Below, one piece after another: positions 7,261-14,583 of a stretch of DNA of 26,788 nt (positions are counted from its first letter, which is position 1; each line of letters starts with the position of its first letter). The position numbers and the translations under genes are program-made. The stretch is from Oscillospiraceae bacterium (GTDB lineage Bacteria; Bacillota; Clostridia; Oscillospirales; UBA929): positions 1-26,788 of the forward strand of contig JAITQI010000001.1 in NCBI GenBank assembly GCA_031289065.1, read 5' to 3'. The notes under the pieces were generated by a model. The model saw nothing but the letters and a program-made list of their open reading frames with translations. It was not told the origin of the DNA and ran no database searches.

Positions 7261-8157
7261 ATGGCGGTGTCCTTCGCTGGGGTTTCTTTGAAAAATCCGG
7301 TGGCGGTGGCCTCGGGGACGTTTGGGTTCGGGCGGGAATACGGCCTGCGGTTCGATCTGTCCCGCCTGGGGGCGATTTGCGTCAAAGGCCTCACTATCGC
7401 CCCGCGGGGCGGCAATCCGCCCCCCCGGGTCGCCGAGACCCCCATGGGGATGCTCAACAGCGTGGGCCTGCAAAACCCAGGGGTGGAGGCGTTTATCCAA
7501 AACGAACTGCCCTTTTTGCGCAAATATGACGTCAAGATCATCGCCAACCTGTCCGGGGAGACCGTGGCGGAATACGCCGAACTGGCCGGGCGGCTCTCCG
7601 ACGCCGGGGTGGACATGCTGGAGGTCAACATCTCCTGCCCCAACGTCAAGGCGGGGGGCCTGGCCTTCGGGGTGGATCCCGCCTCGGCCGCCGCCGTCAC
7701 TCGGGCGGTCAGGGACAGGTCAAACGTGCCGGTCATGGTCAAGCTGTCTCCCAACGTGGCCGACATCGCCGACATCGCCCGGGCGGCGGAAGCGGCGGGA
7801 GCCGACGCCCTGTCCCTGATCAACACCCTGCTGGGGATGCGCATTGACGTGAACACCCGGCGGCCCGTTTTGGCCCGTGGGGTGGGCGGCCTGTCCGGCC
7901 CGGCGGTGCGTCCGGTGGCGGTGCGCTGCGTCTGGCAGACAGCCCAAGCGGTGAAAATCCCCATCATGGGCATGGGCGGCGTCATGACCGCCGACGACGC
8001 GGCGGAGCTCATGCTGGCCGGGGCGTCCGCCGTGGCGGTGGGTACCGCCCTTTTCCGCGACCCCGAAGCCCCCCTGGACGTCATCGACGGCCTGGCCGCC
8101 TATTGCGCCCGCCAGGGCTTTACCCGGGCGGCGGATCTGACCGGGGCCCTTCGGTAG
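7261..8157 (+). CDS. pyrD: Dihydroorotate dehydrogenase, class 1B catalytic subunit
   Basis: 298 residues from the ATG at 7261. The protein oxidises dihydroorotate to orotate on FMN. ASGTFGFG (17-24), VKGLT (Lys42), the active-site Cys126 in NISCPNVKAGG, MVKLSPN and the FMN phosphate loops GMGGV and GTALF are all present. Cys rather than Ser as base is typical of class 1B. I prefer the ATG at 7261 because family homology begins within two residues of it and AGGAAG lies about 9 nt upstream. A GTG at 7219, overlapping pyrK by 4 nt and with its own GGGGAGG site, would add 14 residues encoded by tandem heptamers. Both starts may be used. Confidence 0.96.
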   Translation: MAVSFAGVSLKNPVAVASGTFGFGREYGLRFDLSRLGAICVKGLTIAPRGGNPPPRVAETPMGMLNSVGLQNPGVEAFIQNELPFLRKYDVKIIANLSGETVAEYAELAGRLSDAGVDMLEVNISCPNVKAGGLAFGVDPASAAAVTRAVRDRSNVPVMVKLSPNVADIADIARAAEAAGADALSLINTLLGMRIDVNTRRPVLARGVGGLSGPAVRPVAVRCVWQTAQAVKIPIMGMGGVMTADDAAELMLAGASAVAVGTALFRDPEAPLDVIDGLAAYCARQGFTRAADLTGALR

Positions 8158-8211
8158 CGCGGCCCACGCCCCCGGTCGCCGACTTCTCCCGGCCCCCTCG
8201 CCCAAAACTGC

Positions 8212-8241
8212 GCGACAAGGACAGGTTTCGCGTGGTATAAT
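8212..8241 (+). promoter_or_regulatory. Promoter of the P-type ATPase gene
   Basis: TATAAT at 8236-8241 with TG at 8233-8234 makes an extended -10. GCGACA (8212-8217) is a partial -35 at 18 nt. Transcription would begin near 8248, about 90 nt before the ATG. Confidence 0.65.
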
Positions 8242-8338
8242 GTGGGAAAAAGTGAACGCCGTCCCTCTCGGCGGGGCGGAGACCGTGAAATTTTCCGCCG
8301 GGCCCCGAGCGCGGCGCACAAAAGGTGGGCTTCAACCC

Positions 8339-11047
8339 ATGACAAACACGCCCTGGCATACGCTGTCCGAGCGGGAGGTTCTCCGCCGGATTCAGTCCGC
8401 CCCCGAGGGCCTGTCCCGGGAAGAGGCGGCCCGGCGTCTGGCCGAGAACGGCCCCAACGTCCTGACCGGCGGCAAACAGAAAACCTGGCTGATGATCTTC
8501 CTGTCCCAGTTCGGCGATTTCATGATCTGGATTCTCATCGCCGCCGCCGTCATTTCGGCGCTCATCGGCGAGACGGTGGACGCGGCCATTATCGCGGTGG
8601 TGGTGGCTCTCAACGCGATTTTGGGCACCGTCCAGGAGTCCCGGGCCGAACAGGCCCTGGCCGCCCTGCAAAAGATGGCCGCCCCCTCCGCCCGCGCCCT
8701 GCGGGACGGGCATGTGGAAAAGGTGCCCGCCGACAGCCTCGTGCTGGGGGACATGATCCTCCTGGAGGCCGGGGAGAGCATTCCCGCCGACCTCTTCCTC
8801 GTGGAGAGCGCCTCCCTGCGGGTGGAGGAGTCGGCCCTGACCGGGGAATCGGTGCCCGCGGAAAAGGCCTCCGGCACTCTGAGCGATCCCAAGTGCCCCC
8901 TGGGCGACCGGGTCAACATGGCCTTCATGGGCACTTCGGTCTCCTACGGCCGGGGCCGGGGCTTGGTCATCGCCGCCGGGATGTCCACCGAGATGGGCCG
9001 TATCGCCGGTACGCTGGCCGCCACCGAAAAGGAACTGACCCCCCTGCAAAAGAAACTCAGCGGCATCTCCAACCTGCTGTCCGTCGGGGTGCTGGGGGTG
9101 GCCGTTCTGGTGTTCCTGCTGGGGCTGCTGGGCCAGCTGGGGGACGTGCTGGAGATGTTCCTGACCGCCGTGAGCCTGGCGGTGGCCGCCATTCCGGAGG
9201 GCATGGTGGCCGTGGTCACCATCGTGCTGGCCATGGGCATGTCCCGCATGGCCGGACGGGGGGCCATCATCCGCCGCCTGCCCGCCGTGGAGACCCTGGG
9301 CAGCACCCAGATCATCTGCTCCGACAAAACCGGCACCCTCACCCAAAACCGCATGACCGTCATGGAGGTCTGGACGGACAGGCGGCCCCTGCTGTTTGAC
9401 GCCATGCTCCACTGCAACGACGCCGCCCTCGACGCCGCCGGACAAACGGCGGGCGATCCCACCGAGACAGCCCTCATCGACTATCTGCTGGCCCAAAAAA
9501 AGACCGCCCCGGAGGACGTTCGCGCCCGCCGCCGGGCGGGGGAGATCCCCTTCGACTCGGGGCGCAAGCTGTCCACGGTGGCGGTGACCCGCCCGGAGGG
9601 CGGCCTGCGGATTTTCGTCAAGGGCGCCCCCGACGTGCTGTCGGCCCGCTGTGTGTCGGTCCTGACCGCCGATGGGGTTCATCCCTTTGACAAAGCCCGG
9701 CGGCTGGCCGCCGACCGGGCGGGGGAGGAGATGGCCGTAAGGGCGCTCCGCGTGCTCGCCTTTGCGTATAAAGACTGCGCCGCCGCCGATTTTGAGCGCC
9801 CGGACGGGGTGGAAGAGGGCCTGGTCTTCCTCGGCCTCACCGGCATGATCGACCCGGCCCGGCCCGAGGCCCGGGAAGCCATCGCCCTGTGCCGCCGGGC
9901 GGGCATCCAGCCCATTATGATCACCGGCGACCACAAGGTCACCGCCGTGGCCATCGCCCGGGATTTGGGCATCCTGGGCCCCTCCGACGGCAAAAGCCCC
10001 GACAAACGCTACGCCGTCACCGGAACCGAGCTCGACGAGATGGGCGAGGAGACCTTCCTGCGGGAGCTGCCCAACATCGGGGTCTACGCCCGGGTGGCCC
10101 CCGAACACAAGTCCCTCATCGTGTCCGCCTGGCAGAAGCGGGGAAAAGTGGTGGCCATGACCGGCGACGGGGTCAACGACGCCCCCGCCCTGCGCGCCGC
10201 CGACATCGGTGTGGGCATGGGCATCACCGGCACCGACGTGTCCAAGGGCGCTTCCGACATGGTGCTCACCGACGACAACTTCGCCACCATCGTCTTGGCG
10301 GTGGGGGAGGGGCGGCGCATTTTCGACAACATACATAAAACCGTGCGCTTCCTGCTGTCCTCCAACGCCGGGGAGGTGCTGGCCATTCTGGCGGCCACCA
10401 TGGTCCGATGGGTGCTGCTTCGCCCGGCCCACATCCTGTGGATCAATCTGGTCACCGACACCTTCCCCGCCCTGGCGCTCGGCGTGGAGCCCGCCGAGCC
10501 GGACATCATGGACCGCAAGCCCCGGGACGGCAAACAGCCATTTTTTACCGGGCGCACCTGGCTGCGCGTCCTGCTGGTGGGCCTGATGGAGGCCGCCCTG
10601 ACCCTGGGGGCCTACCTCATCGGCTGCCGAACCGAGATGATGGACAAACTGGGCTACTTTGACATCGCCCAAGTGCGGGCCCTTATCGATCAGGGCCGGG
10701 AAGTGGCCGCCCAGGGCTTGTCCACCGTGAATCTGTTCACCGGCCAACTGGGCACCACCATGGCCTTCCTGACCCTCTCCCTGGCCCAGCTCTTCGCCGC
10801 CGTGGGCTTCCAGTCGGAGCGCTTCAGCGTGTTCCGCATGAAACCCAGGGAGCACAAGATGCTGTTTGTGGCCTTCTTCGGCTCGGCCTTTTTGCAGGTC
10901 ATCGTCGTCCTGCTACCCCCGTTGCGGGTGCTGTTTGGCCTGACCCCCCTCAGCCTCCTCAACTGGGCCGCCGTCATAGCCCTCTGCTTTATCATGCTCG
11001 CCTTCGTAGAAATACAAAAAGCAATCGCACGCAAAAGAAAAGAATAA
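8339..11047 (+). CDS. P-type Ca2+-transporting ATPase (SERCA/PacL type, P2A)
   Basis: 902 residues. It should pump Ca2+ (perhaps also Mn2+) out of the cell using ATP. Visible: N-terminal cation-ATPase domain; TGES (168-171) of the actuator; PEG (286-288) in M4; phosphorylated Asp329 in DKTGTLT; KGAPD (428-432) for ATP binding; GDGVNDAP (609-616); NAGEV (676-680) in M5 and NLVTD (703-707) in M6, which match the Ca2+-binding residues of SERCA; and a C-terminal cation-ATPase region of four more helices. I chose the ATG at 8339 (AGGTGG upstream, homology begins here); an earlier in-frame ATG at 8240 overlaps the -10 box. The last codons run into an unusually A-rich tail. It is separately transcribed from pyrD. 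Confidence 0.95.
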   Translation: MTNTPWHTLSEREVLRRIQSAPEGLSREEAARRLAENGPNVLTGGKQKTWLMIFLSQFGDFMIWILIAAAVISALIGETVDAAIIAVVVALNAILGTVQESRAEQALAALQKMAAPSARALRDGHVEKVPADSLVLGDMILLEAGESIPADLFLVESASLRVEESALTGESVPAEKASGTLSDPKCPLGDRVNMAFMGTSVSYGRGRGLVIAAGMSTEMGRIAGTLAATEKELTPLQKKLSGISNLLSVGVLGVAVLVFLLGLLGQLGDVLEMFLTAVSLAVAAIPEGMVAVVTIVLAMGMSRMAGRGAIIRRLPAVETLGSTQIICSDKTGTLTQNRMTVMEVWTDRRPLLFDAMLHCNDAALDAAGQTAGDPTETALIDYLLAQKKTAPEDVRARRRAGEIPFDSGRKLSTVAVTRPEGGLRIFVKGAPDVLSARCVSVLTADGVHPFDKARRLAADRAGEEMAVRALRVLAFAYKDCAAADFERPDGVEEGLVFLGLTGMIDPARPEAREAIALCRRAGIQPIMITGDHKVTAVAIARDLGILGPSDGKSPDKRYAVTGTELDEMGEETFLRELPNIGVYARVAPEHKSLIVSAWQKRGKVVAMTGDGVNDAPALRAADIGVGMGITGTDVSKGASDMVLTDDNFATIVLAVGEGRRIFDNIHKTVRFLLSSNAGEVLAILAATMVRWVLLRPAHILWINLVTDTFPALALGVEPAEPDIMDRKPRDGKQPFFTGRTWLRVLLVGLMEAALTLGAYLIGCRTEMMDKLGYFDIAQVRALIDQGREVAAQGLSTVNLFTGQLGTTMAFLTLSLAQLFAAVGFQSERFSVFRMKPREHKMLFVAFFGSAFLQVIVVLLPPLRVLFGLTPLSLLNWAAVIALCFIMLAFVEIQKAIARKRKE

Positions 11048-11107
11048 AACAGAATAAGATAGAACAAAAAATAAAAAAAGACAACGGCAAAGAACAAGAA
11101 AAAATTG

Positions 11108-11126
11108 CGCCGCCAAAGGCGGCGCC
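11108..11126. terminator. GC hairpin with A/T flank after the ATPase gene
   Basis: GCGCCGCC and GGCGGCGC form an 8-bp stem with an AAA loop. The A-run lies on the 5' side of the plus strand, so the T-run needed for intrinsic termination follows it only on the minus strand. It may be a repeat-associated hairpin rather than the ATPase terminator. Confidence 0.4.
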
Positions 11127-11130
11127 ACAA

Positions 11131-11155
11131 TTGTCCATTGTCCATTGTCAATTGA
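11131..11155 (+). repeat. Tandem ATTGTCC heptamers
   Basis: ATTGTCC, ATTGTCC, ATTGTCA and then ATTG follow one another directly, bounded by CAATTG-like ends. It sits next to the GC hairpin at 11108-11126 and just upstream of the nitroreductase gene. Confidence 0.65.
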
Positions 11156-11170
11156 ATCAGGGGTGGTTTT

Positions 11171-11986
11171 TTGGAACCGATCGCTTTGCATCGGGATGAA
11201 CACAGATGGTATGAGGCGGCCCGCCGGCGGGTGTCGGTGCGGCGTTACGGCGCGCCGCCCGCCGAGGCGCAAAAGGAGAGCCTGCGCACTTTGGCCGGGG
11301 CGCTGGCCCGGGGGGGTGTGCGCATCGTGCCCCTCTCCGGGGCGGACGAGGTGTTCGGGCACGGCCTGATGGGGCGGCGCATCGCCGGGGTGACCTACGG
11401 CGTGGGCTTTGTGGCCGACGGCGGCACCCCCGACTGGTGTGTGGGTTATGTCTGCGAAGCCTTTGTCCTGGAGTGCGCGGCCATGGGGCTGGGCACCTGC
11501 TGGACGGTGGGCACATACAAACAAAAACCCGCCCGGGAACAGGTGGGTCTGCGGGCCGGAGAACGCCTCCTGGCCGTGACGCCCATCGGCGTGCCCGCCG
11601 GGGAAGCCTTGCGGGCCTTGGCCGACGACGACCGCCCCCGCAAACCCATCCTCAAACTCACCGGCCTGTCCGACAACGAATTTGAGGCCCTGCCCGAGTG
11701 GCAGCGGGAGGCCATCCTGTGCGTCCGCAGCGGCCCGTCGGCCATCAACCGCCAGCCCTGGACCGTGCGCCCCGAACCGGAGGGCCTGTTCCTCCAAACG
11801 GGCAAAAACACCCTCGACGCCGGAATCGCCATGTTCCACGCCGAATTGGCCGCCTCCGTCAACGACCTGCGCGGCCGTTGGAGCGAACACCCGGAGGGCT
11901 GGCGCTTCCAACTGACCCCGGACGAAGAGGAAGCCCCCCCGGAAGCGGAGCAACCCCCGGAAACCGACACCCCGGACGAACCCTAA
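11171..11986 (+). CDS. Nitroreductase-family protein
   Basis: 271 residues. The RRRVSVRRY motif (18-26) and the second-half segment ECAAMGLGTCWTVGTYK resemble FMN-dependent nitroreductases of the TM-nitroreductase type, in which two related halves form one FMN-binding unit; SGPSAINRQPW (about 188-198) is the usual N-rich FMN contact. The C-terminal 20 residues are Glu/Pro-rich. Substrate unknown. The start is probably TTG at 11171, with AGGGGTGG just upstream; a later ATG exists but would drop the first conserved helix. It stands alone, between the ATPase and a minus-strand unit. Family assignment is fairly firm, function is not. Confidence 0.8.
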   Translation: MEPIALHRDEHRWYEAARRRVSVRRYGAPPAEAQKESLRTLAGALARGGVRIVPLSGADEVFGHGLMGRRIAGVTYGVGFVADGGTPDWCVGYVCEAFVLECAAMGLGTCWTVGTYKQKPAREQVGLRAGERLLAVTPIGVPAGEALRALADDDRPRKPILKLTGLSDNEFEALPEWQREAILCVRSGPSAINRQPWTVRPEPEGLFLQTGKNTLDAGIAMFHAELAASVNDLRGRWSEHPEGWRFQLTPDEEEAPPEAEQPPETDTPDEP

Positions 11987-12000
11987 TCCCCCGGCGGCGG

Positions 12001-12046
12001 CAAAAAACAAAAAACGCCCCCTGCCCCTCACATAAGAGGCAGGGGG
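12001..12046 (-). terminator. Strong intrinsic terminator, minus strand
   Basis: On the minus strand a 12-bp stem (arms 12035-12046 and 12017-12028, one G-U pair, 6-nt loop) is followed by CG and then TTTTTTGTTTTTT. It lies 22 nt past the stop codon of a 29-45 residue open frame. Confidence 0.85.
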
Positions 12047-12068
12047 TCGTTCAACGCGCCGCAAAAAC

Positions 12069-12158
12069 CTATGGCTCGACCAGCGAAAACAACGCGCCGA
12101 CGACGATAATATCGAGCGGTTCCGGCGAGCGGGACACCAGCACCCGCATGGAGAGCAC
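12069..12158 (-). CDS. Possible small protein of about 29 residues, unknown
   Basis: From a GTG at 12158 (GGGGG 5 nt upstream) the frame reads MLSMRVLVSRSPEPLDIIVV followed by GALFSLVEP and a TAG. An alternative ATG start is at 12149. The frame is open back to a TAA at 12207-12209, and its third codon positions are GC-biased like real genes here. The middle is hydrophobic (LDIIVVGALFSLV), so a small membrane peptide is possible. It lies between a minus-strand promoter (12228-12256) and the terminator at 12001-12046, so the DNA is probably transcribed; whether it is translated is not known. I do not recognise it. The alternative is a non-coding RNA of about 220 nt. Confidence 0.35.
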   Translation of the reverse strand: MLSMRVLVSRSPEPLDIIVVGALFSLVEP

Positions 12159-12227
12159 ATATTCCCCCGGCGGCGGCGCTTCCCCTTCGGGGACAAGCCC
12201 ACCCTTTTATTTGAAATGGCCAACCAC

Positions 12228-12256
12228 AGTCTATCACGGGAAAATCTCAGTGTCAA
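12228..12256 (-). promoter_or_regulatory. Promoter of an orphan short transcription unit
   Basis: Minus strand: perfect -35 TTGACA (12251-12256), 17-nt spacer, -10 TAGACT (12228-12233) with an extended TG element just before it. Predicted start near 12221, predicted end near 12003, giving about 220 nt. Confidence 0.65.
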
Positions 12257-12389
12257 CCCGTTCCCCAAGGGCGGCAAACAGAAAGAGGGGAGCCGTTCTC
12301 TCCTAACGGCCCCCCGGGTGCGATTTGCTTCTCCCATATGCGTCCCAAACTCGGGGTAAGCAGGATAAAAAAGGAGCGCCGCGTTTGAT

Positions 12390-12872
12390 TCAGCGAGCGC
12401 CCACGTTGTCCTCGATAAAGGGCAGGGAAACCTGGGGCACCTGCATCACCGCCGCTTCCACGATGGTGCCGCCCCGCATGACCGCGCCGCCCTGTTTCAG
12501 GGCGTGGTGAATGGCGAAGTGCAAGCGTTCGCTGGCGCGGTTTTTTTCCAACGCCAGGCGGAAATCGGCCAGCGCCCCGGCGTCGGGCAGGTCCGCCTCG
12601 TCGGGATCCACCCCCAGGAAGGCGCGCATGGACTGGCTGTCGCAAATGGCGTCGTACACCGTTTCGTCGGTCAGGTTAAACCAGCCCTGCAACAGATAAA
12701 TCCGCAACAGACATTCCAGCGGCCCGGCGGGAATGGGATGCTGGCGTTGCACAAAGGCGAGCCATTCCACCCAGGGGATAATATCGTTCATGATCTGCAA
12801 AAATCGCTCCCGGGCGGTGACCCGGCGGCGCGGGCCGCGCACGGCCGCATATGGGGATGTCAGTTGATACAT
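12390..12872 (-). CDS. Stand-alone IS5-type transposase N-terminal domain (DUF772)
   Basis: 160 residues matching only the N-terminal third of IS5-family transposases: REDF-like start with IIPWVEWLAFVQ (31-42), PLECLLRIYLLQGWFNLTDE (51-70), AICDSQSMRAFLGVD, PDAGALADFRLALE and MRGGTIVEAAV (132-142). In active transposases the last motif reads GTIVDAT, whose Asp is the first acid of the DDE triad; here it is Glu139, and the protein stops 21 residues later with no catalytic core. The start at 12872 has AAGGGGG a few nt upstream, and the frame is clean. No terminal inverted repeats or target duplication were found. It could be a decayed insertion sequence or a domesticated DNA-binding domain. Confidence 0.8.
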   Translation of the reverse strand: MYQLTSPYAAVRGPRRRVTARERFLQIMNDIIPWVEWLAFVQRQHPIPAGPLECLLRIYLLQGWFNLTDETVYDAICDSQSMRAFLGVDPDEADLPDAGALADFRLALEKNRASERLHFAIHHALKQGGAVMRGGTIVEAAVMQVPQVSLPFIEDNVGAR

Positions 12873-13124
12873 ATCCGCCGCCCCCTTGCCAGATAATAAG
12901 TCCGTTTCCCGATGAAAAGTCCTCGCCCGGCGCGTCCCTGCGCACAGGAGAGGGAGGGGAAGGGAGCGCGCCGGGCCGCCGTCTTGGCGAACCGCGTCAA
13001 GCGCCTCCAAACCATATTATCGCAATTTTTGCCCATAAACTTAACAGAAACCCGGCGGAATACCCACGGAAAACACGGGGTAATACCGCCGGGCCAACAG
13101 TCCGAAAACAGCGCCCCCCCCGCG
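12873..13124. other. Intergenic region
   Basis: No gene seen. It holds a TATTAT candidate -10 for the DUF772 gene (minus strand, about 12893-12898), a purine-rich stretch at 12947-12965 and the hairpin downstream of the phosphatase-fold gene. Confidence 0.4.
13051..13093 (-). terminator. Hairpin downstream of the phosphatase-fold gene
   Basis: CCCGGCGG (13051-13058) pairs with CCGCCGGG (13086-13093), extended inward by an imperfect ATACCC/GGGGTAAT pairing. On the minus strand it is followed by a T-rich but interrupted stretch. Confidence 0.55.
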
Positions 13125-14213
13125 CTAACGCAACGAAAACCGCAGCAGCGCCGGATTGTGGGCGGCGTGGGCGAAGCGCAGGTCGGTGGTCTTCACGGAC
13201 AGGGCCTCCACGTTGTCCGATAAGAGAAAACCGTCGGTGGACGCCGTAAAGGAAAGCCCTTCTGTATAGGGCTGATCCCCCGCCCGGCGGGTGAACCGTT
13301 CCGTGTCCGCCGCCCAGTGGAAGCCGGGGGGGACAAAATCGGTGGGGAGGGGAAGGTCCCAGGAGAGCGCCGCCGCGGTGGCGCCGGCGGTACCCGTGTC
13401 CGGTAGCAGGGCGTTCCAGTTGCCGCCCACAATGATATACCGCCCGGCCTGGGCCTCCGCCTGGAGGAATTCGGACAGCTGCGCCAGGTGGGCCGCCCGG
13501 AGGGTGTCGTCGTCAGTCAGATGTACGTTGACCAGCAGCAGTTCCCCGCCGCCCTCCACCGCCACCCGAAGGGCCAGAAAACAGCAATCCCGGTCGATCA
13601 GCCGCTGAGGGAAGGAGCGTTCCGCCGTGAAGCTGTGCCGGGCGCTCTCCCGCACCGCCACGCCGGACAGGGTGAGCAGCCCGCTCTCCACGCGTCCGGT
13701 GGGGCTACTCAGGGGCAGAGGGAGAAAGGGCACCTGGAAGTCCAGGGCGAAGGAGGATACGAGGCCGGGCAAAAGGGACTCCAGCGCCGTCCGTTGGTCG
13801 AGCTTGCGGGCGCGGCGGCTGGTGACGTCCACCTCCTGCAAAAACACAAAGTCGGCCCCGGCGCTTTGCAGGGCCTTCTCCACCGCCGCCAGGTTGTCCG
13901 CCGCGGCGTCGGCGCTGTCGGCCAGGGACTGTTGGCCCCCGTCGGGATAGTAGTCCCTCGCCGCGTCCAGCCCGCAAAAACCGATGTCAAAGGTCAGCAG
14001 ACGGTAGGCCGTCTCCCGCCGGACGGTCTGCGCCCCCGAAACGCCGTTCACCGTCAGCCGGGATGTCTCATCCGGCCGGTAGTCGGTGATGACGGCAAAC
14101 AGAGCCAGGCAGGTCAGTAGCAGCACCGCGACCCCGATGACGGCCGCCAGCGTCCTGGCGATGGCTGGAAACGGGGAACGTTTGCCGCTGTAATGTTTTG
14201 TTGGGATTCCCAT
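13125..14213 (-). CDS. Membrane-anchored endonuclease/exonuclease/phosphatase-fold protein, catalytic residues altered
   Basis: 362 residues from the ATG at 14213, which has GGGAGGGAGAAT directly upstream; an earlier in-frame ATG lacks a site and homology. One N-terminal transmembrane helix (about 18-43) is followed by an extracytoplasmic EEP domain: LTFDIGFCGLD, FLQEVD with Glu127, NVHLTDDD, VGGNWNALLP and AHNPALLRF. EEP enzymes cleave phosphodiesters or phosphomonoesters of nucleic acids, inositides or sphingolipids. Two usual catalytic acids are replaced: the Asp of the GDWN/GDFN motif is Asn265, and the Asp of the SDH motif is Ala (His352 remains). It may be a binding protein or an enzyme with reduced activity. 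It lies downstream of the GntR gene on the same strand, 370 nt away. Confidence 0.8.
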   Translation of the reverse strand: MGIPTKHYSGKRSPFPAIARTLAAVIGVAVLLLTCLALFAVITDYRPDETSRLTVNGVSGAQTVRRETAYRLLTFDIGFCGLDAARDYYPDGGQQSLADSADAAADNLAAVEKALQSAGADFVFLQEVDVTSRRARKLDQRTALESLLPGLVSSFALDFQVPFLPLPLSSPTGRVESGLLTLSGVAVRESARHSFTAERSFPQRLIDRDCCFLALRVAVEGGGELLLVNVHLTDDDTLRAAHLAQLSEFLQAEAQAGRYIIVGGNWNALLPDTGTAGATAAALSWDLPLPTDFVPPGFHWAADTERFTRRAGDQPYTEGLSFTASTDGFLLSDNVEALSVKTTDLRFAHAAHNPALLRFSLR

Positions 14214-14487
14214 ATTCTCCCTCCCGGCGGCCCAGGGTTTTGGCCTTCGGATCAATGTACTGTTTGCGCAAAAATTACCGGACATGTTTCCCCGTCATGG
14301 GGGCAGGATAATGTCGAGGCGTAAAGAGACGAGTCCTCGTCAGACGCACGGAAAACCGAATGTCAAAGAGGTTCGCCTCGCTTCACCTCTCCTTTTTCTT
14401 CTTTTTCCGCGTTTCTTCCATCCTTCTTCTCTTTAAGCTCTTTTCTCTCAGCCGCCCCCACGGCGGCCCCTCTTCTCTGGAACTGCC

Positions 14488-14531
14488 GCGCCCCGGGGAC
14501 ACCCGCGCCACATGCGCGGCCCCCGGGGCGC
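14488..14531 (-). terminator. Nested GC hairpin downstream of the GntR gene
   Basis: Outer arms GCGCCCCGGGG (14488-14498) and CCCCGGGGCGC (14521-14531) enclose a smaller CCGCGC/GCGCGG hairpin. It lacks a T-tract. It may end the GntR transcript or belong to the adjacent repeat. Confidence 0.45.
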
Positions 14532-14541
14532 GCACGTATGC

Positions 14542-14576
14542 GGAAGACAGAGGATAGGAAGACGGAAGACGGAGAG
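14542..14576 (+). repeat. Purine-rich tandem heptamers
   Basis: Five 7-mers: GGAAGAC, AGAGGAT, AGGAAGA, CGGAAGA, CGGAGAG. The stretch GACAGAGGATAGGAAG (14546-14561) resembles GACAGGGGACAGGAAG at 7237-7252 (14 of 16 positions identical). Confidence 0.6.
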
Positions 14577-14583
14577 CGGGGGA

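Larger units (their letters stand above)
14214..14583. other. Intergenic region with hairpin, purine tract and heptamers
   Basis: No supported gene. From left to right: a short dyad GACGAG-TC-CTCGTC near 14328-14341; a strongly strand-biased tract (pyrimidine on plus) at about 14388-14452; a nested GC hairpin at 14488-14531; and the heptamer repeat at 14542-14576. The tract carries an open, Lys/Glu-rich frame on the minus strand that looks like low-complexity DNA rather than a gene. Confidence 0.5.

Noticed and set aside
8240..8338. Earlier ATG for the P-type ATPase
   Set aside because: The codon overlaps the -10 box, lacks a ribosome-binding site, and the added 33 residues match nothing in the family.
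8120..10855. 911-residue open frame antisense to the ATPase gene
   Set aside because: GC-rich coding DNA leaves its complement free of stops; the translation is His/Gly-rich with no recognisable domain, and the opposite strand encodes a complete P-type ATPase.
12028..12237. 69-residue minus-strand frame starting at GTG 12237
   Set aside because: Its start overlaps the -10 box of the predicted promoter and its end runs into the terminator stem; the alternative frame has better codon bias and ends before the stem.
14363..14583. Lys/Glu-rich minus-strand frame downstream of the GntR gene
   Set aside because: It reads through the heptamers, the GC hairpin and a purine tract, and has no start with a ribosome-binding site; it is low-complexity DNA.
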